The position numbers and the translations under genes are program-made. A stretch of DNA of 64,000 nt, from the NCBI RefSeq assembly GCF_000472905.1, contig NZ_AXAR01000003.1, positions 104,786 through 168,785 on the forward strand, written 5' to 3'. This DNA is from Alicyclobacillus pomorum DSM 14955. GTDB lineage: Bacteria > Bacillota > Bacilli > Alicyclobacillales > Alicyclobacillaceae. The notes below the pieces were generated by a model. It was given only the letters and a program-made list of their open reading frames with translations, did no database searches and was not told where the DNA came from. Shown here one piece after another: positions 47,598 to 56,403 of this stretch (the stretch's first letter is position 1; each line of letters opens with the position of its first letter).

Positions 47598-47974
47598 AAG
47601 GCGTACAAAGAGCGGCAACCCGGACAGGGGAAGCGGGTTTTACGTTGATGGAGTTGGTCGTTGCGGTTTTCATTGTGGCGGTCATGGCAGCCGTGGTCAC
47701 GCCGCATCTGCTTGGAATTGGCCAGAATGCTGAAAGCAATGCGTGTGAACAAAATCAGCGGATGATCCGGGCGGCGCTCTCGGAGTATTACTTGATCTAC
47801 CATAACTACCCGCAGGGTACGGCAGACGAGCAGCTCAAGACTCTGAAAGATGCGAAATTGATTGAATCCATTCCGGAGGAACCCTCTGGCGGTCATTACC
47901 AGATCACGGAGACGGATGGCGAGGTCGAGGTGAGTTGTGATGTCCACGGTGAACTGCCAAAGTCAAAGTCATGA
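47594..47974 (+). CDS. comGC: ComGC, major competence pilin
   Basis: 126 residues. The prepilin leader ends GEAG, cleaved before FTLMELVVAVFIVAVMAAVV with Glu at position 5. Two cysteines (NACEQN and VSCDVH) correspond to the intramolecular disulfide of B. subtilis ComGC. Substrate of ComC. GTG 47594 overlaps the comGB stop by 4 bases; GGAGGGGG is upstream. Confidence 0.93.
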   Translation: MKGVQRAATRTGEAGFTLMELVVAVFIVAVMAAVVTPHLLGIGQNAESNACEQNQRMIRAALSEYYLIYHNYPQGTADEQLKTLKDAKLIESIPEEPSGGHYQITETDGEVEVSCDVHGELPKSKS

Positions 47975-48446
47975 CCGCCATCAGTGGGAAAGAAAAACCT
48001 GCTGGCGATGCGAACGTGGATTCAGTCTGTTGGAATTGGTCGTTTGCCTCGCCTTGCTCGCCGTCGCTTCACTGGGTACCCTGGCGATTGGAGCGCGTTG
48101 GTTCAACGTTCACCGACTTCTGTATACGAGAGACAATGTGTTGTGGGCCATGCGCTGGTGCCAACAGTTGGCCGTTGCGAAAGGGATGGACACAAACTTT
48201 CGGTTTTCCTTGTACACACCGGAGTTCAGCACCTACCTTGGCCCGAAAAAATTGACACACTTTGATTACCCACCAGGGGTGAATTACCCAGATGGGTACC
48301 TACAGATGCAAACCGGAAATGTCCGCTATTCATCACAGGGGACCAGTCAAGTGGGTGGCGTGGTCCGCCTACAGGCTGGTAGCGATACGGTGAGCATCAG
48401 TCTGTATTTGGGGTCGGGGCTACAGGCTGGGGTGGACGCTTCATGA
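47940..48446 (+). CDS. comGD: ComGD-like minor pilin
   Basis: 168 residues. A long leader (about 27 residues, basic and Cys-containing) ends RCERG before FSLLELVVCLALLAVASLG, the type IV pilin signature with Glu5. The rest is a small beta-rich domain. It overlaps the end of comGC by 35 bases; GAGGTGAG precedes ATG 47940 (GTG 47937 possible). Confidence 0.85.
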   Translation: MSTVNCQSQSHDRHQWERKTCWRCERGFSLLELVVCLALLAVASLGTLAIGARWFNVHRLLYTRDNVLWAMRWCQQLAVAKGMDTNFRFSLYTPEFSTYLGPKKLTHFDYPPGVNYPDGYLQMQTGNVRYSSQGTSQVGGVVRLQAGSDTVSISLYLGSGLQAGVDAS

Positions 48447-48748
48447 ACTGGCTTGAGTTGATAACGGCCCTGTGGTTGTGCGCATGCGGCGGTTCCGCTG
48501 TAACCAGTGCATGGGTGGCCGCATCTGTCGGCGAAGTGGCGATGGAGCGCCATCGTTTTGTGGATACCTGTTTGCACGACGCAGCAGAACAGTATATGGC
48601 CGGACTGTGGAACCCAAACCAGGGCACCATGACGTTTCAGTCACAAGCATTACAGTGCCAAGTGGAGGTTGAGGACGATGGTGCCCTTGCAAAAGTGGTG
48701 GCCACCTGTGGGACTCAGTCGGAGACCGTATGGATTCCTCGCTCGTAA
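48443..48748 (+). CDS. ComGE-position minor pilin-like protein
   Basis: A 101-residue protein starting MNWLELITALWLCACGGSAV, a hydrophobic N-terminal helix that resembles a mature pilin helix (Glu at position 5) but has no leader to cleave. It is followed by a short domain with two cysteines (ALQCQ, ATCGTQ). Identified by its place as the fifth comG gene. It overlaps comGD by 4 bases and comGF by about 70. Confidence 0.7.
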   Translation: MNWLELITALWLCACGGSAVTSAWVAASVGEVAMERHRFVDTCLHDAAEQYMAGLWNPNQGTMTFQSQALQCQVEVEDDGALAKVVATCGTQSETVWIPRS

Positions 48749-49193
48749 TTGCTTGGGGAATGACCCAGGGATGTCCCTTCTCGAAGTGGTTGTCAGCTTG
48801 GCCCTGTCCAGTATGCTCGTAGCTGTCCTGATTCGGATGGCGTTCGCAAGCTGGATAGGGACGGACACCGTGCGTCGACAAAGTGAATCCTGGGCGATGT
48901 CGAATAGCGTGGACCGTATGCTGGGCGACGACTGCCACAGTGCCAGTCGCGCTTCCGTCAGCGGGGGGAATCTGTACATTACACGGATGGACGGGCAGTC
49001 GTTTCGTTACCTCGCAAACAGTTCCGGACAGCTGGTTCGAATTGGCCAAACCGGAGGTACCGCGGTGGTCGCGACACAGGTGGCACATTGGCAGGCGAAA
49101 GTCGAGGATGGGCGGGCAGTCGACATCGTGGTCACGTTTACATCCGGTGTCACGTATGAGACACAATTTTCCCTGTTGGCGGGCGGTGCCTAG
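48678..49193 (+). CDS. comGF: ComGF-like minor pilin
   Basis: 171 residues from ATG 48678 (GGAGG 9 bases upstream). A leader of about 31 residues ends NDPG before MSLLEVVVSLALSSMLVAVLI (Glu5 present). The globular part (MLGDDCHSASRASVSGG, ITRMDGQSFRYL) resembles ComGF. A TTG at 48753 would give a short leader of 6 residues and is an alternative. Confidence 0.78.
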   Translation: MVPLQKWWPPVGLSRRPYGFLARNCLGNDPGMSLLEVVVSLALSSMLVAVLIRMAFASWIGTDTVRRQSESWAMSNSVDRMLGDDCHSASRASVSGGNLYITRMDGQSFRYLANSSGQLVRIGQTGGTAVVATQVAHWQAKVEDGRAVDIVVTFTSGVTYETQFSLLAGGA

Positions 49194-49606
49194 TGTGGAC
49201 GTATATCCGTAACCACCAACGGGGAGATGTCCTGCTATTTACCATGGGCGTGTTGCTCCTCATGACTTTGGTCTGCGCCGGGATGGCCACGGTCGTCACG
49301 TATTGTGCTCAGATTGAAACGCTTAAGCAGCAGCATCAAGAGGTGTACTGGCTGGCGCGCGGACATGCAATTCACTTGTTAGAGGAATTGAGCGCTGGCC
49401 ACGAAGTGCCCGCACATGCGCTGCAAGCGTACGGCGAAGGAACCGTGGAAACGGCGGTGACGCGTGGAACGGTGTGGACAGTGAAAGTGACTGCAAAGAC
49501 CTCTCAAGCGACGGACGTGATACAGTTTTGCTATGATTCTGGACGAAAAAAGGTGGTCGATTGGAAAGAAAACCTCCCTGTCACCATGGACAATTCGGTA
49601 TCTTAG
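49193..49606 (+). CDS. ComGG-position minor pilin or PilX-like protein
   Basis: 137 residues. RNHQRGDVLLFTMGVLLLMT gives a prepilin-like basic start and hydrophobic helix, but position 5 after the glycine is not Glu. The remainder is a short polar domain. GTG 49193 shares its first base with the comGF stop. Named by position at the end of the comG set; the family is too variable to prove it. Confidence 0.65.
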   Translation: MWTYIRNHQRGDVLLFTMGVLLLMTLVCAGMATVVTYCAQIETLKQQHQEVYWLARGHAIHLLEELSAGHEVPAHALQAYGEGTVETAVTRGTVWTVKVTAKTSQATDVIQFCYDSGRKKVVDWKENLPVTMDNSVS

Positions 49607-49639
49607 TATGATACGATGGGTGACAGGAGAGTGACGGCT

Positions 49640-50170
49640 GTGCGGACGGACATTGCGCTAATTGGAATGATGGGCTCAGGGAAGAGCACTGTGGGAGAGC
49701 AGTTGGCCGCACGCCTCGGCGGATTGTTTGTAGATCTGGATGCGTGGGTTGAAAGACGTGCGGGGAAACCTATTTGGCGCATTTTCGAAGAAGACAGTGA
49801 ATCTGCGTTCCGGAACTTGGAGTGGCAAGGGTTGTGCGAATTGACACACACAGCCGGGCAGGGGCGTCGCGTGCTGTCCACAGGAGGGGGCGTCGTCACT
49901 TCGCCCGACTGCTGTCAGCTGCTAAGGACCAAGTGGGTGACTATTTGGTTAGATGCGTCGGTGGAGACGCTGGTCCACCGGTTGAGCTCCATGGCTGACC
50001 AACCCCGACCCCTCTTGGCGTCGGCGACAAGTTTGTTCGAACGGGTCCGCACGCTGTTGGATGTGCGAAAACCATTGTACGAGGCGTGTTCGCAGTGGCG
50101 CGTGGTGGTGGATGAGCAATCGGTGGAAGAGACGGTAGAGTGCATTCTCCGTTACTTATCCAAGAACTGA
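49640..50170 (+). CDS. aroK: shikimate kinase
   Basis: Phosphorylates shikimate at the 3-hydroxyl in chorismate synthesis. The 176-residue protein has Walker A GMMGSGKST, the shikimate motif DLDAWVERRAGKPIWRIF, FRNLE and STGGGVV, and the lid Arg in DQPRPLL. GTG 49640 is 10 bases after AGGAGA. It follows comGG by 33 bases, so it may be read with the comG genes or from a weak local promoter. Confidence 0.94.
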   Translation: MRTDIALIGMMGSGKSTVGEQLAARLGGLFVDLDAWVERRAGKPIWRIFEEDSESAFRNLEWQGLCELTHTAGQGRRVLSTGGGVVTSPDCCQLLRTKWVTIWLDASVETLVHRLSSMADQPRPLLASATSLFERVRTLLDVRKPLYEACSQWRVVVDEQSVEETVECILRYLSKN

Positions 50171-50228
50171 ACGGAAATGATTCACATCGATAAAATCATG
50201 TCGTAGATAGAGGGGAGGAATCTGCCGC

Positions 50229-51149
50229 GTGCAGCACATCAAGGACATGCTGCCGCTTCGTGTAGAACGGCGCTATCAAGAGTATGACGTGCAATACTTT
50301 CGCAAGGCCATTCCTCAACTCAACGAATGGGCAGTGAGTGACGAAGTCATTGAACAGCACAAGCTGTTGCTTCTGGAGTACCTGCGGCAGTCGAAAATTT
50401 GCGCTGCCTGTACGGGGTACGCAAACTGCGGCAAAGAGGGAGACATGCAGGGTTTTGAACAGACCCTGGAAACGTACGGACCGCACCTGACGGCGGGCGT
50501 TCGCCGTTGTCAGCCCTATCTGGAGGAACAGATGCGGAGAAGGTTGGAGCGATGGATGAATTTGTCCGGCGCTCTACCGTATGACAAGACGTATCGGTTC
50601 TCCAACTTTCCCGTGGAGCAGCGACGAAAGTATCCTGCGTTAATGCGATACGCGGAAGAATTCGCGAATCACTTCGAAGTAGGACAGCCGATGAAAGGTG
50701 TCTATCTGTTTGGACCGCCCGGTGTGGGGAAGACACACCTCATGCTGGCAGTGGTCAATCGCCTGTATGAGCGAGGGATCCCATGCCTGTTCGTCCGGTC
50801 TGACTCTATCTTTGACAAGATGCGTCACATCATAGCGGACAATGGCGACCTGGATTCCATGTTGGAGGCGTACGCAACGGCGCCTGTATTGGCTATTGAT
50901 GAATTCGCCCAAGAGCGCGCGAACGAATTCACACTGGAGAAACTATTTCGCATCATCAACCATCGTTTTCACAGCAAACTGCCAACTTGGTTTACCAGTA
51001 ATTACGCAGTACCGGATATTTACCGGAAGAACGGAATGGATCTGCTGGACTCCGTCGGACCCCTGCGCAGCCGAATTATGGAAATGGCGAAGCATGTGAA
51101 AATGGATGGCGATGATGCCCGACTGCGCAACCTCGAGTCCTTATCGTGA
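50229..51149 (+). CDS. DnaI/DnaC-like helicase loader AAA+ protein
   Basis: 306 residues. The N-terminal half has a cysteine cluster (KICAACTGYANCGKEG) like the zinc-binding domain of DnaI, which contacts the replicative helicase. The C-terminal AAA+ domain has Walker [15 protein letters not shown], Walker B VLAIDEFA and the TSNY sensor region. In B. subtilis DnaI (311 aa) loads DnaC helicase, but lies next to dnaB. Whether this is the only loader or a paralogue cannot be seen from the window. It has its own GAGGGGAGG site and a GTG start. Confidence 0.8.
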   Translation: MQHIKDMLPLRVERRYQEYDVQYFRKAIPQLNEWAVSDEVIEQHKLLLLEYLRQSKICAACTGYANCGKEGDMQGFEQTLETYGPHLTAGVRRCQPYLEEQMRRRLERWMNLSGALPYDKTYRFSNFPVEQRRKYPALMRYAEEFANHFEVGQPMKGVYLFGPPGVGKTHLMLAVVNRLYERGIPCLFVRSDSIFDKMRHIIADNGDLDSMLEAYATAPVLAIDEFAQERANEFTLEKLFRIINHRFHSKLPTWFTSNYAVPDIYRKNGMDLLDSVGPLRSRIMEMAKHVKMDGDDARLRNLESLS

Positions 51150-51168
51150 CCGACCAGCGTTGATGGTT

Positions 51169-52074
51169 TCAACGTTCCATCAGTCCGACCAGTGCCAGCT
51201 GCTTGACAACAATGTCAATACGGGGGCCGGAGCGTTCCGCTAGCTCCCGCTCCTTTCTTTTCTGTTCGGCTTGCACCAACGGTTTTTCGTTGTCTGGGAC
51301 GTCTGGTAGAATGCTCTGGTAGTACAGGCGAACCTGCTGTAGCTCCCTCTCGAGGCGTTGTTGCGCCGATACGGCCCAGTCGTGGGGCCGTGCCGCTAGG
51401 GCCTGAGCGACATGCGTTTGACCACGCTGGAATGCTTGTACCATGGTGAGTGCCTTCACGTCTGCAAATCGAGACGGGTTCTCCGGCTTCATAGAGATTT
51501 TGCGGATAATATCGTAAAAGCGTTCCACAATTTGTCCGTTGGACAGACAGACCCCGACGGACCAGAACTGTTGTTCGACTAAGTCACAGCGGTAGGATAC
51601 AGTCATATTCATCATCAACCATGGGACGAGTGCCGACGTTTCTTTCCAGGATTGTGGGACAACACATGCAAATTGCCCGCGCTTGTCGAGGGACGCGTAC
51701 ATTTTGTCCAGGCGGAAGCTGCCGAGTGTCACCAGCTCAGCGGTAGGCGGGCGAAAGAACATGGGCTGAATGTCATTTAGGTTTTGCTTTTCCGCTTCAG
51801 CTCGCGCTTCCTCTCGCAGTCGCTGGTTTTCCCGCTCGAATGCGTCCTCTGTAAAGGCGAGTCGAAGAATCGTCGGTTGCACTTCCTGATGGGTTTGCTC
51901 CACCCACATCCAGTAGTAGGGTCTATCTGTCAACTCTTTGTCGACGTCTCTTGGCAACTCATACTCGCGGTATCCGTCCGTCGCGTACACCACGGGCGCT
52001 CCGACGGCCGTAAAGTAAGCTTCGCAGAATGTCAGCCGCTCCTCAGCCGTTCTCAAGGGTACTTGGCTCATCAT
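51169..52074 (-). CDS. yqhG: YqhG-family protein, unknown function
   Basis: 301 residues with no recognisable catalytic motif. It is acidic to neutral, with a Glu/Lys-rich helical stretch (ENQRLREEARAEAEKQ) and a C-terminal coiled part. B. subtilis yqhG lies beside yqhH and gcvT in this same arrangement. The start overlaps the yqhH stop by 4 bases (ATGA), so the two proteins are probably made together. It is convergent with the DnaI-like gene; CGTTGA/TCAACG at 51158-51174 is a small shared hairpin. Confidence 0.85.
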   Translation of the reverse strand: MMSQVPLRTAEERLTFCEAYFTAVGAPVVYATDGYREYELPRDVDKELTDRPYYWMWVEQTHQEVQPTILRLAFTEDAFERENQRLREEARAEAEKQNLNDIQPMFFRPPTAELVTLGSFRLDKMYASLDKRGQFACVVPQSWKETSALVPWLMMNMTVSYRCDLVEQQFWSVGVCLSNGQIVERFYDIIRKISMKPENPSRFADVKALTMVQAFQRGQTHVAQALAARPHDWAVSAQQRLERELQQVRLYYQSILPDVPDNEKPLVQAEQKRKERELAERSGPRIDIVVKQLALVGLMER

Positions 52075-53789
52075 GTGTTCTCCTCAATCTGTTGTAGCAA
52101 TGCGTCGCCGTATCGGTGTAGTTTTTCTCGCAGCTCCTCATCCGAGTTGCTCGTCATCGCCCACTCCAAGATGTTGTCTTCCAGTTTGCTGGCGAGTGTT
52201 GGATCTCCGACAATGTAATCCAATTCGCCAATGACCATTTCAAACATGCGGATTTTCTCCTGGAGCAATTCCACAATGTGCGCCTCGATGGTGTCCTTCG
52301 TGGCCAGGTTGTGGATGTATACTTCTTTCTCCTGGCCTAAGCGGTGAATGCGGCCTATCCGCTGTTCCAGGCGCATCGGGTTCCATGGTAAGTCGAAGTT
52401 AATCATCTGATGACAGAACTGCAGGTTAATCCCTTCTCCCCCAGATTCCGTTGCCACCAGTACTTTCATCTTCTGGGCGAAGAGGTCCTTCATCCAGTCT
52501 TTCTTACCGCGTTTGAATCCACCGCGAAACGGAACCGCAGAAATGCCGCGTTTCCGCAACATGTAGAGGAGAAAGTCCTGGGTAGCACGATACTCGGTGA
52601 AGACGATGCACTTGTCATCCATATCATCGAGCATTTCGAGAACCTTCTCCACTTTTGTGTACGTTGTGATTTGCTGAGCCAGTTCCATGAGATGTGCGAT
52701 GTGTACTTTCATGGTCTCAGATTGCGCGCGTTTCATCATCCGGTCCATCGTGACCATCGCAGCATACGGGGAAGAGCAGATCTCGCGTTGTAACGTGATC
52801 AACGGCAGCACGGAGCCCTTGTTCTCCAGGCGTTCGTTGTACTCTCGCTTCAAGAACTGTTGTACGGCGTCGTAGAGCATGCGTTCCTCGCGGCTCAGGT
52901 ACAACGGCACGGCAGCCACGTGGCGTTTCGGCAAGGTCGTGGCGCCGTCCATGCGGCGGTTGCGGATCATCACGTTGGACAGCTGAGATTTCAGTTGAAC
53001 CGGATCTCGCGGCAGCCGGGCCGACTTGACGTGATGGGACGCGAACTCCTGACTGTTGCCAAGATGACCGGGTTTGAGCAACGTGATGAGCGTGTGCAGC
53101 TCCTTTAAGTCGTTCTGAATCGGTGTCGCCGTCAGCAACAACATAAACTTGTTGGGAATTTGGTTCACCATTTGCCAGTTTTTTGTCTTGCTGTTCTTCA
53201 GCTTGTGGGCCTCATCTACCACCAACAAGTCCCACTGAACACTGGACACGGTGGACTTGTGCGGTTCGCGCTTCGCGGTGTCCAGGGAACCGACCACAAC
53301 GTCCGCCTGCGTCCAACTCCACTCGTTCTTTTGCGCGTAAGCGGGGATGCGAAATTTTTCGTTCAACTCCCGGGTCCATTGAAGGACGAGGGATGCTGGG
53401 GTTAGGACGAGAATCTTCCGAGCCAATCCACGCAACAAGTATTCCTTCATAATGAGTCCGGCTTCGATGGTCTTGCCGAGGCCGACTTCGTCCGCGAGAA
53501 TCGCCCGTCCGTGTAACTCCTGCATGACGTGTCGCGCAGTTTGAATCTGATGCGGTAACGGCGTAAATCCTTGAATGTGTTCAAGGACGAGCAACTCTTC
53601 AAAGTCGCCCGCCAACCTGGCTTGTGTGGCAGTAACTGCCAAGGAAAACAGCGACCAATCGGCCGCGCCAAGGTTGCCAAGCGCAGCTTTTTCTAGGTAT
53701 GCTGTAAAGGCAGTTCGCAATTCTTCGACATGCCAGGAAAGCGGAGGCATGGGTGTGAAGTGGTTGTACTTGGTTGTCGATAGGTTCAC
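52071..53789 (-). CDS. yqhH: YqhH, SNF2-family helicase-like ATPase
   Basis: 572 residues from GTG 53789 (GGAGG 9 bases upstream). A full SNF2 motor: motif I LADEVGLGKTIEAGL, II VVDEAHKLKN, III LLTATPIQND, V ATESGGEGINLQFC and VI RLEQRIGRIHRLGQ. Short proteins of this kind are RapA/HepA-like without extra domains and may remodel DNA-bound complexes such as RNA polymerase; the role of YqhH is not established. Divergent from gcvT. Confidence 0.92.
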   Translation of the reverse strand: MNLSTTKYNHFTPMPPLSWHVEELRTAFTAYLEKAALGNLGAADWSLFSLAVTATQARLAGDFEELLVLEHIQGFTPLPHQIQTARHVMQELHGRAILADEVGLGKTIEAGLIMKEYLLRGLARKILVLTPASLVLQWTRELNEKFRIPAYAQKNEWSWTQADVVVGSLDTAKREPHKSTVSSVQWDLLVVDEAHKLKNSKTKNWQMVNQIPNKFMLLLTATPIQNDLKELHTLITLLKPGHLGNSQEFASHHVKSARLPRDPVQLKSQLSNVMIRNRRMDGATTLPKRHVAAVPLYLSREERMLYDAVQQFLKREYNERLENKGSVLPLITLQREICSSPYAAMVTMDRMMKRAQSETMKVHIAHLMELAQQITTYTKVEKVLEMLDDMDDKCIVFTEYRATQDFLLYMLRKRGISAVPFRGGFKRGKKDWMKDLFAQKMKVLVATESGGEGINLQFCHQMINFDLPWNPMRLEQRIGRIHRLGQEKEVYIHNLATKDTIEAHIVELLQEKIRMFEMVIGELDYIVGDPTLASKLEDNILEWAMTSNSDEELREKLHRYGDALLQQIEENT

Positions 53790-53901
53790 TGCGCAAACCT
53801 CCAGCGTCGATGGATTCCGGGAACGCGTCACTAGTATGGACAGTTTCGGAAAAATCTTTCGTAGACCTCGTGAGGAGCGCGTCCAGAAAGGGGGAATGTG
53901 C

Positions 53902-55008
53902 GTGGCGGAGTTAAAACGAACGCCGCTGTATCCACTCTATAAACAATACGGCGCAAAGACCGTAGAGTTTGGTGGATGGGACATGCCCGTTCAGTTTCAG
54001 AGTATTCTTGTGGAACACGAAAGCGTGCGCAAACGGGCCGGGCTCTTCGATGTCTCGCACATGGGCGAGTTTGAGGTGACGGGCAAGGACAGTCGCGCGT
54101 TTTTGCAGTTTCTCGTCACGAACGACGTCTTTAAACTGCAGCCCGGCATGGCGATGTATTCACCGCTCCCCAATGAACACGGCGGTTGCATCGATGATCT
54201 CCTCATATACTGCTTTTCTGAGGATAGATTCTGGGTGGTCGTCAACGCGGGGAACATTGACAAGGACTTTGCGTGGTTCCAGCAACACGCAGGTGAATTT
54301 GACGTGTCACTGGTCGACAAATCGAGTGACATCGCGCTCTTGGCCTTGCAAGGCCCGCTGTCGGAGGCGATTCTCCAACGCGTTACAGATGTCCCGTTGG
54401 CAGACCTGAATTACTATCGATTTGTGGAAGGTCGCGTATGCAATCGTCCAGCCGTGATTTCGCGCACGGGGTATACCGGTGAGGACGGATTTGAACTGTA
54501 CCTAGACGCCGAGGACAGCCCGGCGGTGTGGACGGAGTTGCTGGTTCAAGGCGAATCCGAAGGACTGTTGCCATGCGGCTTGGGGGCTCGGGACACGCTT
54601 CGCCTGGAAGCCAGACTGCCACTCTACGGCCACGAGCTGGCTGAGGATATTTCCCCGTTTGAAGCCGGCCTGGGCATGTTCGTCAAACTCGACAAAGGGG
54701 ATTTCGTAGGAAAGACGGCGCTGTCGGCGCAAAAGGCGGAAGGTGTCCAGCGCAAGATTGTGGGCATTGAACTGCGGGAGCGGGGGATTCCGCGCGCAGA
54801 CTACGATGTCTACTTCGAAGGTCGGCTGGTCGGCCGCGTGACTTCCGGCACGATGTCCCCAACGTTGAAAGTACCGATTGGACTCGCGTTGATTGACGTG
54901 GACGTCGCGCAAGTGGGTACGCTGCTCCAGGTGGACATCCGAGGCAAACAGGTACCTGCGGAAATTGTGAAAACGCCGTTTTACAAAAGACCCAAGACAA
55001 AAGCATAA
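53902..55008 (+). CDS. gcvT: glycine cleavage system T protein (aminomethyltransferase)
   Basis: Transfers the aminomethyl methylene to tetrahydrofolate and releases ammonia. 368 residues from GTG 53902, 7 bases after AAGGGGG. Landmarks: GGWDMPVQFQSI, FDVSHMGEFEV, RTGYTGEDGFELY and GLGARDTLRLEARLPLYGHEL. The 112-base gap to yqhH is too short for the tandem glycine riboswitch found before B. subtilis gcvT, and no such element is visible. Confidence 0.96.
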   Translation: MAELKRTPLYPLYKQYGAKTVEFGGWDMPVQFQSILVEHESVRKRAGLFDVSHMGEFEVTGKDSRAFLQFLVTNDVFKLQPGMAMYSPLPNEHGGCIDDLLIYCFSEDRFWVVVNAGNIDKDFAWFQQHAGEFDVSLVDKSSDIALLALQGPLSEAILQRVTDVPLADLNYYRFVEGRVCNRPAVISRTGYTGEDGFELYLDAEDSPAVWTELLVQGESEGLLPCGLGARDTLRLEARLPLYGHELAEDISPFEAGLGMFVKLDKGDFVGKTALSAQKAEGVQRKIVGIELRERGIPRADYDVYFEGRLVGRVTSGTMSPTLKVPIGLALIDVDVAQVGTLLQVDIRGKQVPAEIVKTPFYKRPKTKA

Positions 55009-55056
55009 CTGGAAGCTCTACCGTTCCGTGAGACAAGACAACAGGAGGCAAGCCCG

Positions 55057-56403
55057 GTGAGCACATTCAGCTATATTCCGCATACAGATGAAGACCGGCA
55101 GAAAATGTTGGAATTTCTGCAGATCTCCGATACGTCAGAGCTTTTTTCCGATATTCCCGAACAAATTCGTATGAAACGGCCGCTCCAACTGCAACCTGCC
55201 ATGGCAGAGCTGGCCTTGGAACGCCACATGGACAAGCTCGCGGCGAAAAATGTGCACGTCGGTCAGGTTGTGAGTTTTCTTGGCGCGGGGTCTTATGAAC
55301 ACTATCAGCCGAGCGTGATTGACGCCATCATCGGCCGATCCGAATTCTACACTTCCTATACACCGTATCAGGCAGAGATCAGCCAGGGAATGTTGCAGGC
55401 TATCTTTGAGTATCAGACCATGGTGTCCGAACTGATGGGCATGGACTTGGCGAATGCGTCCATGTACGACGGCCCGACGGCATTGGGGGAAGCGGGCATA
55501 GTGTGCTGCTCACACACACGTCGAAACAAACTTCTGGTGGCGTCCACCATGCATCCTGAGTACCGTGCAGTCCTGGATACGTACGCCCACGCTCAATCGA
55601 TTGAGGTGGTCGTTGTCCCGTTCAAGCACGGGATGGTCGACGTGAGACAGCTCGAGCAGTACCTAGACGATTCGGTCGCAGGTGTACTGATTCAGTACCC
55701 GAACTTCTTCGGTTACATCGAAGATGTCCGCGCGATAGGAGAGCTTGCGCATCAGCGCGGGGCTTTACTGGTGGTCAATACCTACCCAATTGCGCTTGGA
55801 TTACTGGAGTCACCGGGTGCGTTGGGCGCAGACATCGTGGTTGCGGAAGGACAGTCGCTTGGAAACGCCATGGCGTATGGTGGACCGTATCTTGGTATCA
55901 TGGCGGCGCGGAAAGATTTGATGCGGAAGCTGCCAGGCCGCATTGTCGGACAGACGACGGACAGCCAGGGGCGCCGTGGATTCGTGTTGACATTGCAGGC
56001 GCGGGAGCAGCACATTCGCCGTGAAAAAGCATCGTCGAACATTTGCAGCAATCAAGCCCTGAATGCACTTGCAGCGACGGTGTTTCTCTCCTACATGGGT
56101 AAACAAGGTATGCGCGAGTTGGCGTTGCAAAATTACCATAAAGCGCACTACTTCCAGTCGCGCTTAGCGCTGCTGCCTGGTGTACAGATCCCGTTTCAAG
56201 GGCCTTTCTTCAACGAATTTGTGGTGAAACTCCCAATGGCGGAAGCGGTTCAGTCTGCGATGTTAGAGAAAGGGTACTTCTTTGGTCTGAACCTCGGAAA
56301 GTATGATACGGAGTTGCAGGATTGCGTGTTGTTGACTGTAACGGAAGTTCGAACAAAGGCCGAATTGGACGCAGCTGTGGCAGAACTGGAGGGACTCCTA
56401 TGA
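55057..56403 (+). CDS. gcvPA: glycine decarboxylase P protein, subunit 1
   Basis: 448 residues, the N-terminal half of the split PLP-dependent P protein: [14 protein letters not shown] at the start, [27 protein letters not shown] and [12 protein letters not shown]. It works as a heterotetramer with GcvPB, decarboxylating glycine and loading the lipoyl arm of GcvH, whose gene is not in the window. Overlaps gcvPB by 4 bases. Confidence 0.97.
   Translation: MSTFSYIPHTDEDRQKMLEFLQISDTSELFSDIPEQIRMKRPLQLQPAMAELALERHMDKLAAKNVHVGQVVSFLGAGSYEHYQPSVIDAIIGRSEFYTSYTPYQAEISQGMLQAIFEYQTMVSELMGMDLANASMYDGPTALGEAGIVCCSHTRRNKLLVASTMHPEYRAVLDTYAHAQSIEVVVVPFKHGMVDVRQLEQYLDDSVAGVLIQYPNFFGYIEDVRAIGELAHQRGALLVVNTYPIALGLLESPGALGADIVVAEGQSLGNAMAYGGPYLGIMAARKDLMRKLPGRIVGQTTDSQGRRGFVLTLQAREQHIRREKASSNICSNQALNALAATVFLSYMGKQGMRELALQNYHKAHYFQSRLALLPGVQIPFQGPFFNEFVVKLPMAEAVQSAMLEKGYFFGLNLGKYDTELQDCVLLTVTEVRTKAELDAAVAELEGLL

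Noticed and set aside
49587..49617. Promoter for aroK (TGGACA with TATGAT or TACGAT)
   Set aside because: Spacers of 14 or 19 bases are outside the usual range, so left uncalled.
53790..53901. Glycine riboswitch before gcvT
   Set aside because: The gap is too short and no aptamer core could be traced.
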